Source: Culex pipiens pallens
Taxonomy: Eukaryota; Arthropoda; Insecta; Diptera; Culicidae
Direction of reading: 5' to 3'
Assembly (NCBI RefSeq): GCF_016801865.2
Contig: NC_068937.1
Location: 11,403,605-11,467,604 of the forward strand
Length of the DNA stretch: 64,000 bases
This document shows positions 56,838-64,000 of the stretch, one piece after another. The number at the start of each line of letters is the position of its first letter. The first letter of the stretch is position 1. The position numbers and the translations under genes are program-made. The notes under the pieces are model-generated. The model worked only from the letters and a program-made list of their open reading frames with translations. It did no database searches and was not told the origin of the DNA.

Positions 56838-56930
56838 ATGTTAAAATCATCAGATTATAACCTGTTGTGGAAACTTGAACTAGTGAGACGAACTGTGATA
56901 CAAAAATTAAAAGCAACAGAACAGAAGTAG
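56838..56930 (+). CDS. Small leader ORF a, second copy, 30 aa
   Basis: It encodes a short peptide with DYNLLWKLELVRRTVIQKL, matching the 48-residue ORF at 54881. It lies 27 bases past the LTR end, within the leader. It is shorter than its relative. Confidence 0.45.
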   Translation: MLKSSDYNLLWKLELVRRTVIQKLKATEQK

Positions 56931-57404
56931 TGAAGATCTAATTTTCTTTGTTCGTTAACTAATGAAGAACAGGCGGGAGGAACTATGAAGAAAAGTATTA
57001 CACAAGAACTAGTGAATATTAAACAAACTAATAAAACTCCGTAAGAGTTGTTGTTTGGGAAATTATGCAACAGTCCATCTGAGTTGCAAGGAGAAACGGA
57101 AATAGGTCCGCGCGCGACAGTTTGTTTAAATCCAAACAAAAACGAATTAAAAATAACATTGACACGAACAAAAGCAATCGTTATAATATAAACGATTTAA
57201 TTTTAATTAAAAACGAAACCACTTCCAAATTGGAACCAACATTTGAGGGAAAAATAAAATAGATACTGCCCATAAAGACAGAGTGAGGAAAAAAAATCAA
57301 AAATAAAAGAAAGAGAAAATATTAAACCAAAAACACATAAACTTAAGATATAGGTTGTGTGGTGGATACCGCCCTTGTAAGAACGACCATGGTTAATTTA
57401 GGTT

Positions 57405-57625
57405 TCTCAGGTTGTGCTTGAATGACAGCGACAGAGATGCTAGCAGTGATTTGGAAATGAAAGGGGAATAAAAGAGAGATGCGTGATTTTGACAGGTACG
57501 AAAAAAAGGGAAATTCACTTTGTTGACTTTGGGGTTTCGCAAGATGAATCGACATAATAAAGACATCAACCGTGGAGGTCCGGATCGAGTAGACTGAGAC
57601 TACCGTAAGACATTTAGACATTTAA
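57405..57625 (+). mobile_element. LTR fragment
   Basis: It runs from CTCAGGTTGTGCTTGAATGA to CTACCGTAAGACATTTAGAC, matching the LTR family; the 5' part is absent. Confidence 0.7.
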
Positions 57626-57700
57626 ACGATTCGAACCCATGACTTTCGGTTTTGAGGTGTACTCACGACACCATATGGAAAGTCGTGCAGGGCTGCTTCA
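57626..57700 (-). mobile_element. tRNA-like sequence
   Basis: On the minus strand CATGGGTTCGAATCGTT forms a good B box, preceded by GTGTCGTGAGTACACC. A complete cloverleaf is not evident; it is probably a SINE or tRNA pseudogene. Confidence 0.35.
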
Positions 57701-57731
57701 AATAACATGTGCGGTTACTGCGGTCGCAAAA

Positions 57732-58265
57732 ATGGGGATGGTTTCGCAACAGTGCTTGGAAAAGATCTTAGACGGCGTCAAGTCTGACCTGGGGCACTAG
57801 ATTGTCCTAACCACAGAGTTAATCAGACGCTATCATGACCGATTCCCAATCGCTCTAACAGTTGAGAACGTTTCCGTTAGAATGAAGGCCATCGAAGACA
57901 TTATCCCGGAAGAAAACCTCCGTCTGAAGATCATTATCAGACAGGCGGCGTTGTCTGGTCTGACGTGCATCACTACCATCAAGAAGGCCATGGACACTCG
58001 TCCCGATTTCCCCTGTGCCAGGAAATAACCCATACTATGGGTTCACCAGTACGATGGAGGGTGTGGCTTCCAACCGGTATAAGAACCTAGCCTACATTGC
58101 CAAGGAGATCCTGATAAGGTATCAAGGGGAGACAGATTTGCGCAACTACGCGGGCTTCCCTAGGGCACCGATGTATGCCGATCGTGTACAGGCAATATTC
58201 TCCGAATACGAAGGCGCTCAACGAAATGATGGCATTCCGGATAAAAACGCTGGACTACTCCGGAC
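57732..58265 (+). pseudogene. Unrecognised coding family, copy B (interrupted)
   Basis: The first frame runs from ATG at 57732 to 58028 with one internal TAG (57798). It matches copy A at 48663, differing mostly at third codon positions. After a frame change at about 58021 it continues as NPYYGFTSTMEGVASNRYK, IAKEILIRYQGETDLRNY and PMYADRVQAIFSEYEG before running into small ORF b sequence. Total conserved length is about 170 residues. A structural (capsid- or nucleoprotein-like) role is only a guess. Confidence 0.5.
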
Positions 58266-58267
58266 TC

Positions 58268-58507
58268 CAACAGGTCACCGTAATCGAGAATCAAGAGGTG
58301 CACACGGAAACCCTGGAAAGAACGGAAATCAAAATTTGGATAACTTTGGTTATGGTGGGAATTTTGCTGATGCTGAAAATACACAGCATCATCAAAAAAA
58401 GATCGAAAGAAGCAGCATACAAGCAAGCTCGTGAGGTGGCCGCAGCCGCCAACAAATCAAGGAGTACCAGGATCAACATTGACATAATAACCCGACGAGC
58501 AGCATGA
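58268..58507 (+). pseudogene. Small leader ORF b, third copy (C-terminal part with membrane helix)
   Basis: QQVTVIENQEVHTETL is identical to the fragment at 50325. Here it continues into a predicted membrane helix (IWITLVMVGILLMLKI) and a basic tail (IIKKRSKEAAYKQAREV ... RSTRINI). The N-terminal MG start is replaced by the preceding coding family, by fusion or recombination. An open frame continues upstream to 58175. Confidence 0.5.
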
Positions 58508-58724
58508 AGAAAAAAAAAACTCAAAAAGTGCTATTATTAAGCAAAGATGTAAAGACCTTTCCAAGAGATGAATGCACATAAGTGTAAAATCTCTCTAATA
58601 CAATAAAAAAAAAAATATCAAATTGATGATTATTCTGAGCATTATAGCTGTACACGTCGCGTTAACAAAAAAGGACATTGTCTCAATCTTTTAGTGCCCC
58701 TTGAACAGTGAATGATAATTAAAA
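58508..58724 (+). mobile_element. Retroelement spacer
   Basis: AAAAAGTGCTATTATTAAGC, GACCTTTCCAAGAGATGAAT and TTGATGATTATTCT are shared with 50560-50690. No ORF is supported. Confidence 0.5.
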
Positions 58725-58815
58725 ATGGGGTGGTTCTATACATTAGGCAAAGTTATAGCTAAACACATTAAGAAGACTGCCACAACGGTGGCAAGTAGAG
58801 AAGTTCGTTTAAATA

Positions 58816-59403
58816 ATGTTATATCAGGACAGTGGCAACAGAGGAAAGATCCCGCAAATAGTCACGGAACTCCCCGAGTTCCACGGAGATCCTCGTTGCT
58901 TGAGCGAGTGGATCAATGACTGTGAAGACATTTTGGAATTGTACCAGGACATTCAGGGTTCGTTCCAGTTTTATTTGATTATAAAATCGATCCGTAGGAA
59001 AGTTAGGGGTGAGGCTAATGATATTTTAATTTCAAAAAACACCCCTACAGAATGGGCACCTATTAGACAAGTTTTGTGCCTTTATTATGCGGATAAAAGG
59101 GATCTTATAAAAAAAAAATTACTACGTGAACACCTGGAAACATTGGAAAACGGCAAAGTGATTTGTAATAAGTATATAACTAAAATCATCGTATTGAAAC
59201 CAGAAGAGATAAAAAGGAAAAACATTACAAAAATGACAGCTAACACATTGCCTTCGATTACGGGATATTTAGTCATCACAAACAGCAGAGGAATCATGTC
59301 CCATCGTCAAAAAAGTGATCGATCACCCGAATTTTCCATCAACAAGATAAGTAATAATTTTTGCTTTTTTTATAGTTCAGACTATTTTCCATGGAAGAAC
59401 TAG
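58816..59403 (+). CDS. gag-like fragment, 195 aa
   Basis: The frame contains LPEFHGDPRCLSEWINDCED, FQFYLIIKSIRRKVRGEA and LCLYYADKRDL, the wording of the capsid region of mdg1/412-like Ty3/gypsy Gag proteins. After about residue 100 the frame enters a Lys-rich stretch also found at 50940-51060, and it ends overlapping small ORF c. A short frame with MGWFYTLGKVIAKHIKK starts 91 bases upstream (58725). The zinc-knuckle region and everything after it are missing, so the gene is a remnant. Confidence 0.6.
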   Translation: MLYQDSGNRGKIPQIVTELPEFHGDPRCLSEWINDCEDILELYQDIQGSFQFYLIIKSIRRKVRGEANDILISKNTPTEWAPIRQVLCLYYADKRDLIKKKLLREHLETLENGKVICNKYITKIIVLKPEEIKRKNITKMTANTLPSITGYLVITNSRGIMSHRQKSDRSPEFSINKISNNFCFFYSSDYFPWKN

Positions 59404-59606
59404 ACATAAACTTAAAAACTTTACAAAAAATTCTTGAAACCTTGGAAAAAAATCCTTATAGGAATTTTTTATACAAAACCCTTATTTTAAAAAGCCAAGT
59501 AGCCAAGGATTGCTACTTAAATATTGAAAAACTTCTTCTCATTAATGAAGAGAAGATTGAGTTAAATAAACTCAATTTCTATAATAAAGCATCTCGAAAC
59601 ATTTAA
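59391..59606 (+). CDS. Small leader ORF c, second copy, 71 aa
   Basis: It is colinear with 49115-49345: LQKILETLEKNPYRNF, SQVAKDCYLNIEKLLLINEE, IELNKLNFYNKASRNI. It is followed by LTR-leader-like sequence and a short MTSALEMIKLAIDR frame that resembles a gag start (59732). Confidence 0.5.
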   Translation: MEELDINLKTLQKILETLEKNPYRNFLYKTLILKSQVAKDCYLNIEKLLLINEEKIELNKLNFYNKASRNI

Positions 59607-59821
59607 AAAAAATCGAAGATTTTATCAATCTTCGATTAGATAACAAACAAATAAGGCGATTGTCCTTGATGACAGTCGCAAAAATCATAATTATTTTTCA
59701 TCGGTCAATCATTGCAATAAGAAGCAAAGAAATGACTTCTGCATTGGAGATGATTAAATTGGCGATCGACCGATAGCCTACGCTAGCAGAACTTTTACAC
59801 CTGGTGAGAAAAATAAGTCGG

Positions 59822-59968
59822 AGGGAGCTGTTTCTAGAAAAATTAGAGTTAGGTTGTAATGAAATTTGAGCTGTGAGTTTTCGTTTTCTCGGGTTGTGCT
59901 TGAATGACAGCGACAGAGATGTGAGCAGTGGTTTGGAAAGCGAAAGGGGAATAAAAGAGAGATGCGAG
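59822..59968 (+). mobile_element. LTR fragment, middle part
   Basis: It runs from GAGCTGTTTCTAGAAAAATT to AAAAGAGAGATGCGAG, LTR family as above. Confidence 0.65.
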
Positions 59969-60214
59969 TTAACACGGAACTTGATCTACCTTATGCAAAT
60001 CAGGGTAATCAAACCATGTTACGACGCATCTATGCTAATCTCCATTACCCAAACAACGACCTCGAGCCAATTATGATAGGAAGCCTCTTGACAACTGGAT
60101 CATCACTTTCCCGTGTGACCCGGCTGAACTTGATACTGTACCAGGGAAACAGTAGCATAAACATTTGATAATGGAAACATTTTGAACAGTCTAACTAACC
60201 ACATCGGCGTTATT

Positions 60215-60633
60215 AATTTCGAAACATCTTCCCTTCTACCATTGACGTTTTATAACTGGCGTAAACCCAAAACATCGATGGGGGAACATCCGTTGCACCC
60301 GATCACGCCACACGCCTAGAATGACACTTCATAATTAGGACGCATATAAATACTCAGCTACCAACCGGAGGAAGCCATTCTGTTTTAGGAGTTTGATTCG
60401 CCAGGAGCATCAGTCTACCGGCTTGGACCTTCTAACCATCAGGATCAACGTTCATCGAAGTTACAAGAATACTACAAGTCTACAATACCAGCCAATGAGC
60501 ATCAAATCAAAAGTGAAAGTGAATTAGTTTAAGTTACGGGAATATTTTTTTTTTTAAACCCTGTAAGGGTTCAGAATTTATAACTGGCGCCAGATAAACC
60601 GAGCTATTAGCGATCGTGCCCACGCTGACCGCC
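60215..60633 (+). mobile_element. LTR plus leader, second family, copy 2
   Basis: It is colinear with 53741-54205, including GCATATAAATACTCAGC (TATA box near 60341) and TTTATAACTGGCGCCAGATA. Both copies are followed by the same leader, so they are two 5' ends rather than the two LTRs of one element. Confidence 0.7.
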
Positions 60634-61690
60634 ACTGTATAATAGGATTGGTGAGGCAGGGAACCGAATCCTATCGCACCTCAAAACTGCAGCCGGATGT
60701 GAGAAGCCCCTTAGTACTGGAGTAAGAAAAAGGAACAGCCACCATCCCGAGAAGATTCAACATTGCTACTACCGAGCAACAAGGAGATAACAGGATAACC
60801 GGACACGCGCTCCGCAGCAGGACATTCTACTTCGCCCTGACTACATCCCGCAACTCATCATCGATGAAGTACACAATTATTCTGTAATTGAAACAAAAAC
60901 GAAAATAAGGATCTAATAAAAGTGAAAATCAAATATTAACAAAGAGAAAACACAAAAAGTGTATTAAATATTAAGATTAGGGCCTCATCATTTAGAATCT
61001 CATCAATCACAGCAAACCATCCTACTAAAACTTACTCACAACATCAATTCCTTCAAGCTCTAACACAGTAATTTCTAATTTACTGTCTTAAGGAAATTTT
61101 TTTTCTCACGCAAAAAAACTCACCTTTGCAATTAACCTTTGAACGGTTTGCCCAATACAATGGTCTTGTCACGATTAAACCTTGTCTGAAACACGTCTTA
61201 GCATGCATAAACATCTTATTTAATCTTGAATTAAATACCGTCTCTAAAAGTCTTATATATATATATAAAAAAAAGTCTAAAAACTAAAACGTCTTGTCTT
61301 TAAAGTCTTGTCTAAACATAAGGACTACAACGTCTTGCTTTACGAAAGTACATTAACTTGTCTAAAAATTGTCTTGTCTGAAGCATTGTCTTATAAAGTC
61401 TAAATTGTCTAAAAAATCTTACCTTGTCTTGTCTAAAAAGTCTAAACAACGTCTAATTAACTTGTCTTGTCTAATCAAACCCAAGTCTAAAAATTAAAAA
61501 GAATTGAAAACCTAGTGAAAAGTTGAATATATTATAAATTTAATTACTTTTTTTGCAAAAATACACCAACACGTCTAATAAAAACTTAGTCTTGCAAACG
61601 AATTAAAAGAGGTATTCCTCTAGACAGCTTCATAAGAGGATTAGATGGAGACACTGGGAAATTTGTAAAATGCTATAAACCACAATCTCT
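60634..61690. repeat. Stretch with a dense GTCTTGTCTAAA word cluster
   Basis: No ORF is seen. From about 61170 to 61590 words such as TTGTCTAAA, GTCTTGTCT and AAGTCTAAAA recur some two dozen times with irregular spacing, with a short (TA)n run at 61255-61268. The left part (60634-61160) shows nothing I recognise. Confidence 0.55.
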
Positions 61691-61699
61691 AGCAGCAGA

Positions 61700-61880
61700 T
61701 TTTGACAGGTACGGAAAAAAGGGAAATTCACTTTGTTTACTGTGTGGCTTCGCAAGATGAATCGACATAATAAAGACATCAACCGTGGAGGTCCTGATCG
61801 AGACGACTGAGACTACCGTTTAGACATTTAGACCGAGAGCAATTGTTGAAATATTCTCAACAGTAACAAGTTCAGCCTGC
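61700..61880 (+). mobile_element. LTR fragment, 3' half
   Basis: It runs from GATTTTGACAGGTACGG through GATGAATCGACATAATAAAG to ACAAGTTCAGCCTGC. Confidence 0.7.
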
Positions 61881-61894
61881 TATAGTGCTACATT

Positions 61895-62340
61895 CCGTTA
61901 AAATCACCGGATAAAAAAATCACACGATACGTGATCATATCTACGAACCAGGGAATTATGTCCCACCATCAGGCTATAAAGGAGGGCCTTAGAGGTCGAG
62001 TGATCGGCAGTGATTTACTGAATCGACGTAGAAACTCAAACAAGTTGAAGCAAAAAGTTCCTGGAAAATGACTGCATAATGGGTGGGACTCGACTTCCTT
62101 ATTCGAGATCCAAGAAAGTACCTAATCTAAGTAGGCCACTGTACCTTGGACACCTCGATCACATAAGAAAGAAAGTCCTTGGACTCCATGGCGACCGTGA
62201 CAGCGGCTTCGCGTCAAAGTTTCGACAGCAAGCCGTAGTGACCCGTACCTACGGAGCGGATACCATGACAAATTCTTCTGAAATATTGTTTTTCAAGCAA
62301 CAATCTAAACCCAATAATTGTTGGTTGGCCCTGTAGAAGG
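61895..62340 (+). pseudogene. Decayed retroelement coding stretch with a second tRNA-Arg-type primer site
   Basis: A frame through 61919-62065 reads YVIISTNQGIMSHHQAIKEG and on to a Lys/Arg-rich end; NRGIMSH-type wording also occurs at 59280 with synonymous differences. At 62192 TGGCGACCGTGACAG repeats the primer-site sequence seen at 54848. Function is not recognised. Confidence 0.35.
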
Positions 62341-62515
62341 CGATATCAACGAATCTGGAAAACATATAATATTAAAAGCAAAAAGTGAAAACAATGATAA
62401 CAAAGTGTAAACTTAAAATGTATTTTTCGTCTCTTCCTATTCTCCTTTTATTTTGAAGGCAGGTTGAATAAGCTACTACAGCTGCCAACCTGAATAAATA
62501 AAGAGAAAAAAAAAT

Positions 62516-62755
62516 GTTGGTTGCAAAAGGAGCACTTTGTGGGAAGTTTTTGTTTTCTCGGGCTGTGCTTGAATGACAGCGGCAGAGATGCGAGCAGTGG
62601 TTTGGAAAGCGAAAGGGGAAAAAAAGAGAGAGATGTGTGATTTTGACAGGCACGGAAAAAAGGGAAATTCACTTTGTTTACTTTGGGGTTTCGCAAGATG
62701 AATCGACATAATAACCGTGGAGGTCCTGAGGTCGAGAAGACTGAGACTACCTCTC
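62516..62755 (+). mobile_element. LTR fragment
   Basis: It runs from GGTTGCAAAAGGAGCACTTT to GAGAAGACTGAGACTACC, with short internal deletions against the other copies (CATAATAACCGTGG lacks the AAAGACATCAA segment, removing the AATAAA). Confidence 0.7.
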
Positions 62756-62769
62756 TTCAGCATAAAATA

Positions 62770-63110
62770 ATTCATGAGATTGGTCGACGCTCTTCATCGA
62801 AACAGACCACTTGTAGTGGAACTAAATTTACTAGAGTTCTCGAGGTCTGCCTATAAAAATCCAAATAATTCTTGAGGAAGGGCAGTTAGTTCCAGTTCAG
62901 TTCTAGTTGCAGCTCCAGTTCCAGATCCAGAAGGAGCCCCAGACCAGCCGGATTAAGCGGCAGAGACCGCAGTCCGGACTTAGCAGCCGTAGAAGAGTCC
63001 ACCCGGGACTTCCCGTGGAGTCCACCATTGTTGATAACCTAAATGCTAATTGCAGATCAACCATCCAACCAGATGTAATCCAAGCGAAACTTAACAATAC
63101 AAAACAAACC
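62770..63110 (+). mobile_element. Promoter-like segment of a further retroelement
   Basis: GCCTATAAAAATCC (62850) is TATA-like, and 30-odd bases later AGTTCCAGTTCAGTTCTAG gives initiator-like TCAGTT, followed by a CAGTTCCAG-rich run. This is the arrangement of an LTR promoter with its start site. Ends are not resolved. Confidence 0.4.
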
Positions 63111-63344
63111 GATGAACTTGATTGAAAAACTGACTCTTGAACTTGAAAAGTGTTACATCTCAGAAAATATTCCAACACAAACAGCAACACGATTAGCTGC
63201 TAAAAGCTTTAGCCAATGGAGTCAAAAACCCTGAAACTAAAATTCTGTTAAAAGCTGGAAACTTCGACACTTTAACAAGTGCAAGTGAAGCTACAGAAAA
63301 TAAGGGTGAAACATCTTCAATTTTCAATTTAAAAAAGACAAACA

Positions 63345-63575
63345 AAAAGGGAGCACTTCGTGGGACAATTTTACGAAATCAAGATCAATTTTGTTCGCTG
63401 AGGGAGCTGTTTCTGAAAAATAGAGTGGTTGTAATGAAATTTGAGCTGTGAGTTTTCTTTTTCTCGGGTTGTGCTTGAATGACAGCGACAGAGATGTGAG
63501 CAGTGATTTGGGAATGAAAGGGAAACTAAAGAGATGCTTGATTTTGACAGGCACGGAAAAAAGGGAAATTCACAA
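63345..63575 (+). mobile_element. LTR fragment, 5' and middle part
   Basis: It runs from AAGGGAGCACTTCGTGGGAC to AGGGAAATTCAC, where the gag frame follows after 16 bases. Confidence 0.7.
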
Positions 63576-63591
63576 AAAAACACGCTCAAAG

Positions 63592-64000
63592 ATGGCGAAT
63601 TTGCAAGTGATGGATGCAATTCAGCTTATTCCAAAATTGGATGGTTCATTAGACTCTTTTGAGCAATTTTTAATGTTAATCGATTATTACGCTGAGCAAA
63701 ATCCTGAAGGCGAGGATCAGGCTCATTTCTTAAATCTTCTTTTTATGAAACTTAAATTGAAAGCAGCAGCACGTATTAAACGAATTTATGCAAACACTTG
63801 GAAAGAAACAAAGGCAAATTTAATTAGAGAGTTCGGAATCAAAACTACCTTTGGTAGTGTAATTGAACAAATTAAAACTCTGGAACAAGGTTTTCACGAA
63901 ACATTTAAATCATATGCAAATAGAATTCTTGACATTAATTATGAAATCCTAAAAATTGATCAATGCACCGGTATTATGCATCCCAAAGAAAGACTTAGAC
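63592..64000 (+). CDS. gag, Ty3/gypsy-like, open to the window edge
   Basis: From ATG at 63592 the frame stays open for 136 codons to the last base. It starts MANLQVMDAIQLIPKLDGSL and contains FEQFLMLIDYYAEQNPEG, FLNLLFMKLKLKAAARIK, LIREFGIKTTFGSVIEQI and LEQGFHETFKSYANRILDI, the pattern of an insect Ty3/gypsy capsid domain. AT-rich codon use contrasts with the host genes. Because it lacks stops and frameshifts it may belong to a younger insertion; the rest lies outside the window. Naming the clade would need the pol region. Confidence 0.7.
   Translation, partial: MANLQVMDAIQLIPKLDGSLDSFEQFLMLIDYYAEQNPEGEDQAHFLNLLFMKLKLKAAARIKRIYANTWKETKANLIREFGIKTTFGSVIEQIKTLEQGFHETFKSYANRILDINYEILKIDQCTGIMHPKERLR

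Noticed and set aside
53741..60633. The two copies of the second LTR family as the 5' and 3' LTRs of one 6.9-kb element
   Set aside because: Both are followed by the same primer-site-like leader, so they are two 5' ends; the sequence between is a mosaic of other elements.

Overview
The window looks like nuclear DNA from a dipteran, most likely a culicine mosquito, with Culex my best guess. The reasons are a hindsight/pebbled (RREB1-type) zinc-finger gene and a Caskin gene, each with mosquito-style GC-rich coding exons in AT-rich flanks, plus many short inverted-repeat transposons and mosquito-style LTR retroelements. The genus is inference; no database was searched.

Layout. Bases 1-7598 are non-coding sequence upstream of, or in the first intron of, hindsight. 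This stretch carries 14 exact copies of the 12-mer AACTGACAGCAT and a hairpin module repeated three times. Bases 7612-13457 hold the hindsight coding exons (four exons, 1703 predicted residues, 15 C2H2 fingers), followed by an AT-rich 3' UTR to about 16.0 kb that contains 9-bp minisatellites. Bases 16.3-20.0 kb are a diverged tandem satellite with about 120-bp monomers, interrupted by a 701-bp TIR element and a palindromic foldback element; a second foldback lies just beyond it. Bases 21.0-22.87 kb are the 5' region of the Caskin gene, whose large exon (22867-25028) encodes two SAM domains and a C-terminal tail. A 7.7-kb intron packed with repeats follows, and a strong acceptor at 32726 opens an exon in which the stop codon falls immediately. 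The transcript may be spliced again to a 4-kb terminal UTR exon ending near 42.5 kb.

The intron and 3' flank (25-47 kb) hold several families of short TIR elements, one of which carries decayed coding sequence. They also hold a 735-bp foldback element nested in another element, with its empty site visible elsewhere in the window, tRNA-like SINE heads, and a non-coding retroposon with 112-bp monomers and an (ATGCT)n tail inside perfect 20-bp target duplications.

Bases 47-64 kb are a dense mosaic of LTR retroelement pieces (Ty3/gypsy-like). They include at least ten copies of one LTR, gag-like fragments, a gag open reading frame that runs off the right edge, and several small recurring leader ORFs. 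One of these encodes a predicted N-myristoylated single-pass membrane protein. A further unrecognised coding family is present in two copies that differ mostly at third codon positions.

hindsight and Caskin lie on the same strand as ordinary host genes. The rest is repeats, and the retroelement block is decayed throughout except for a few intact small ORFs and the terminal gag.
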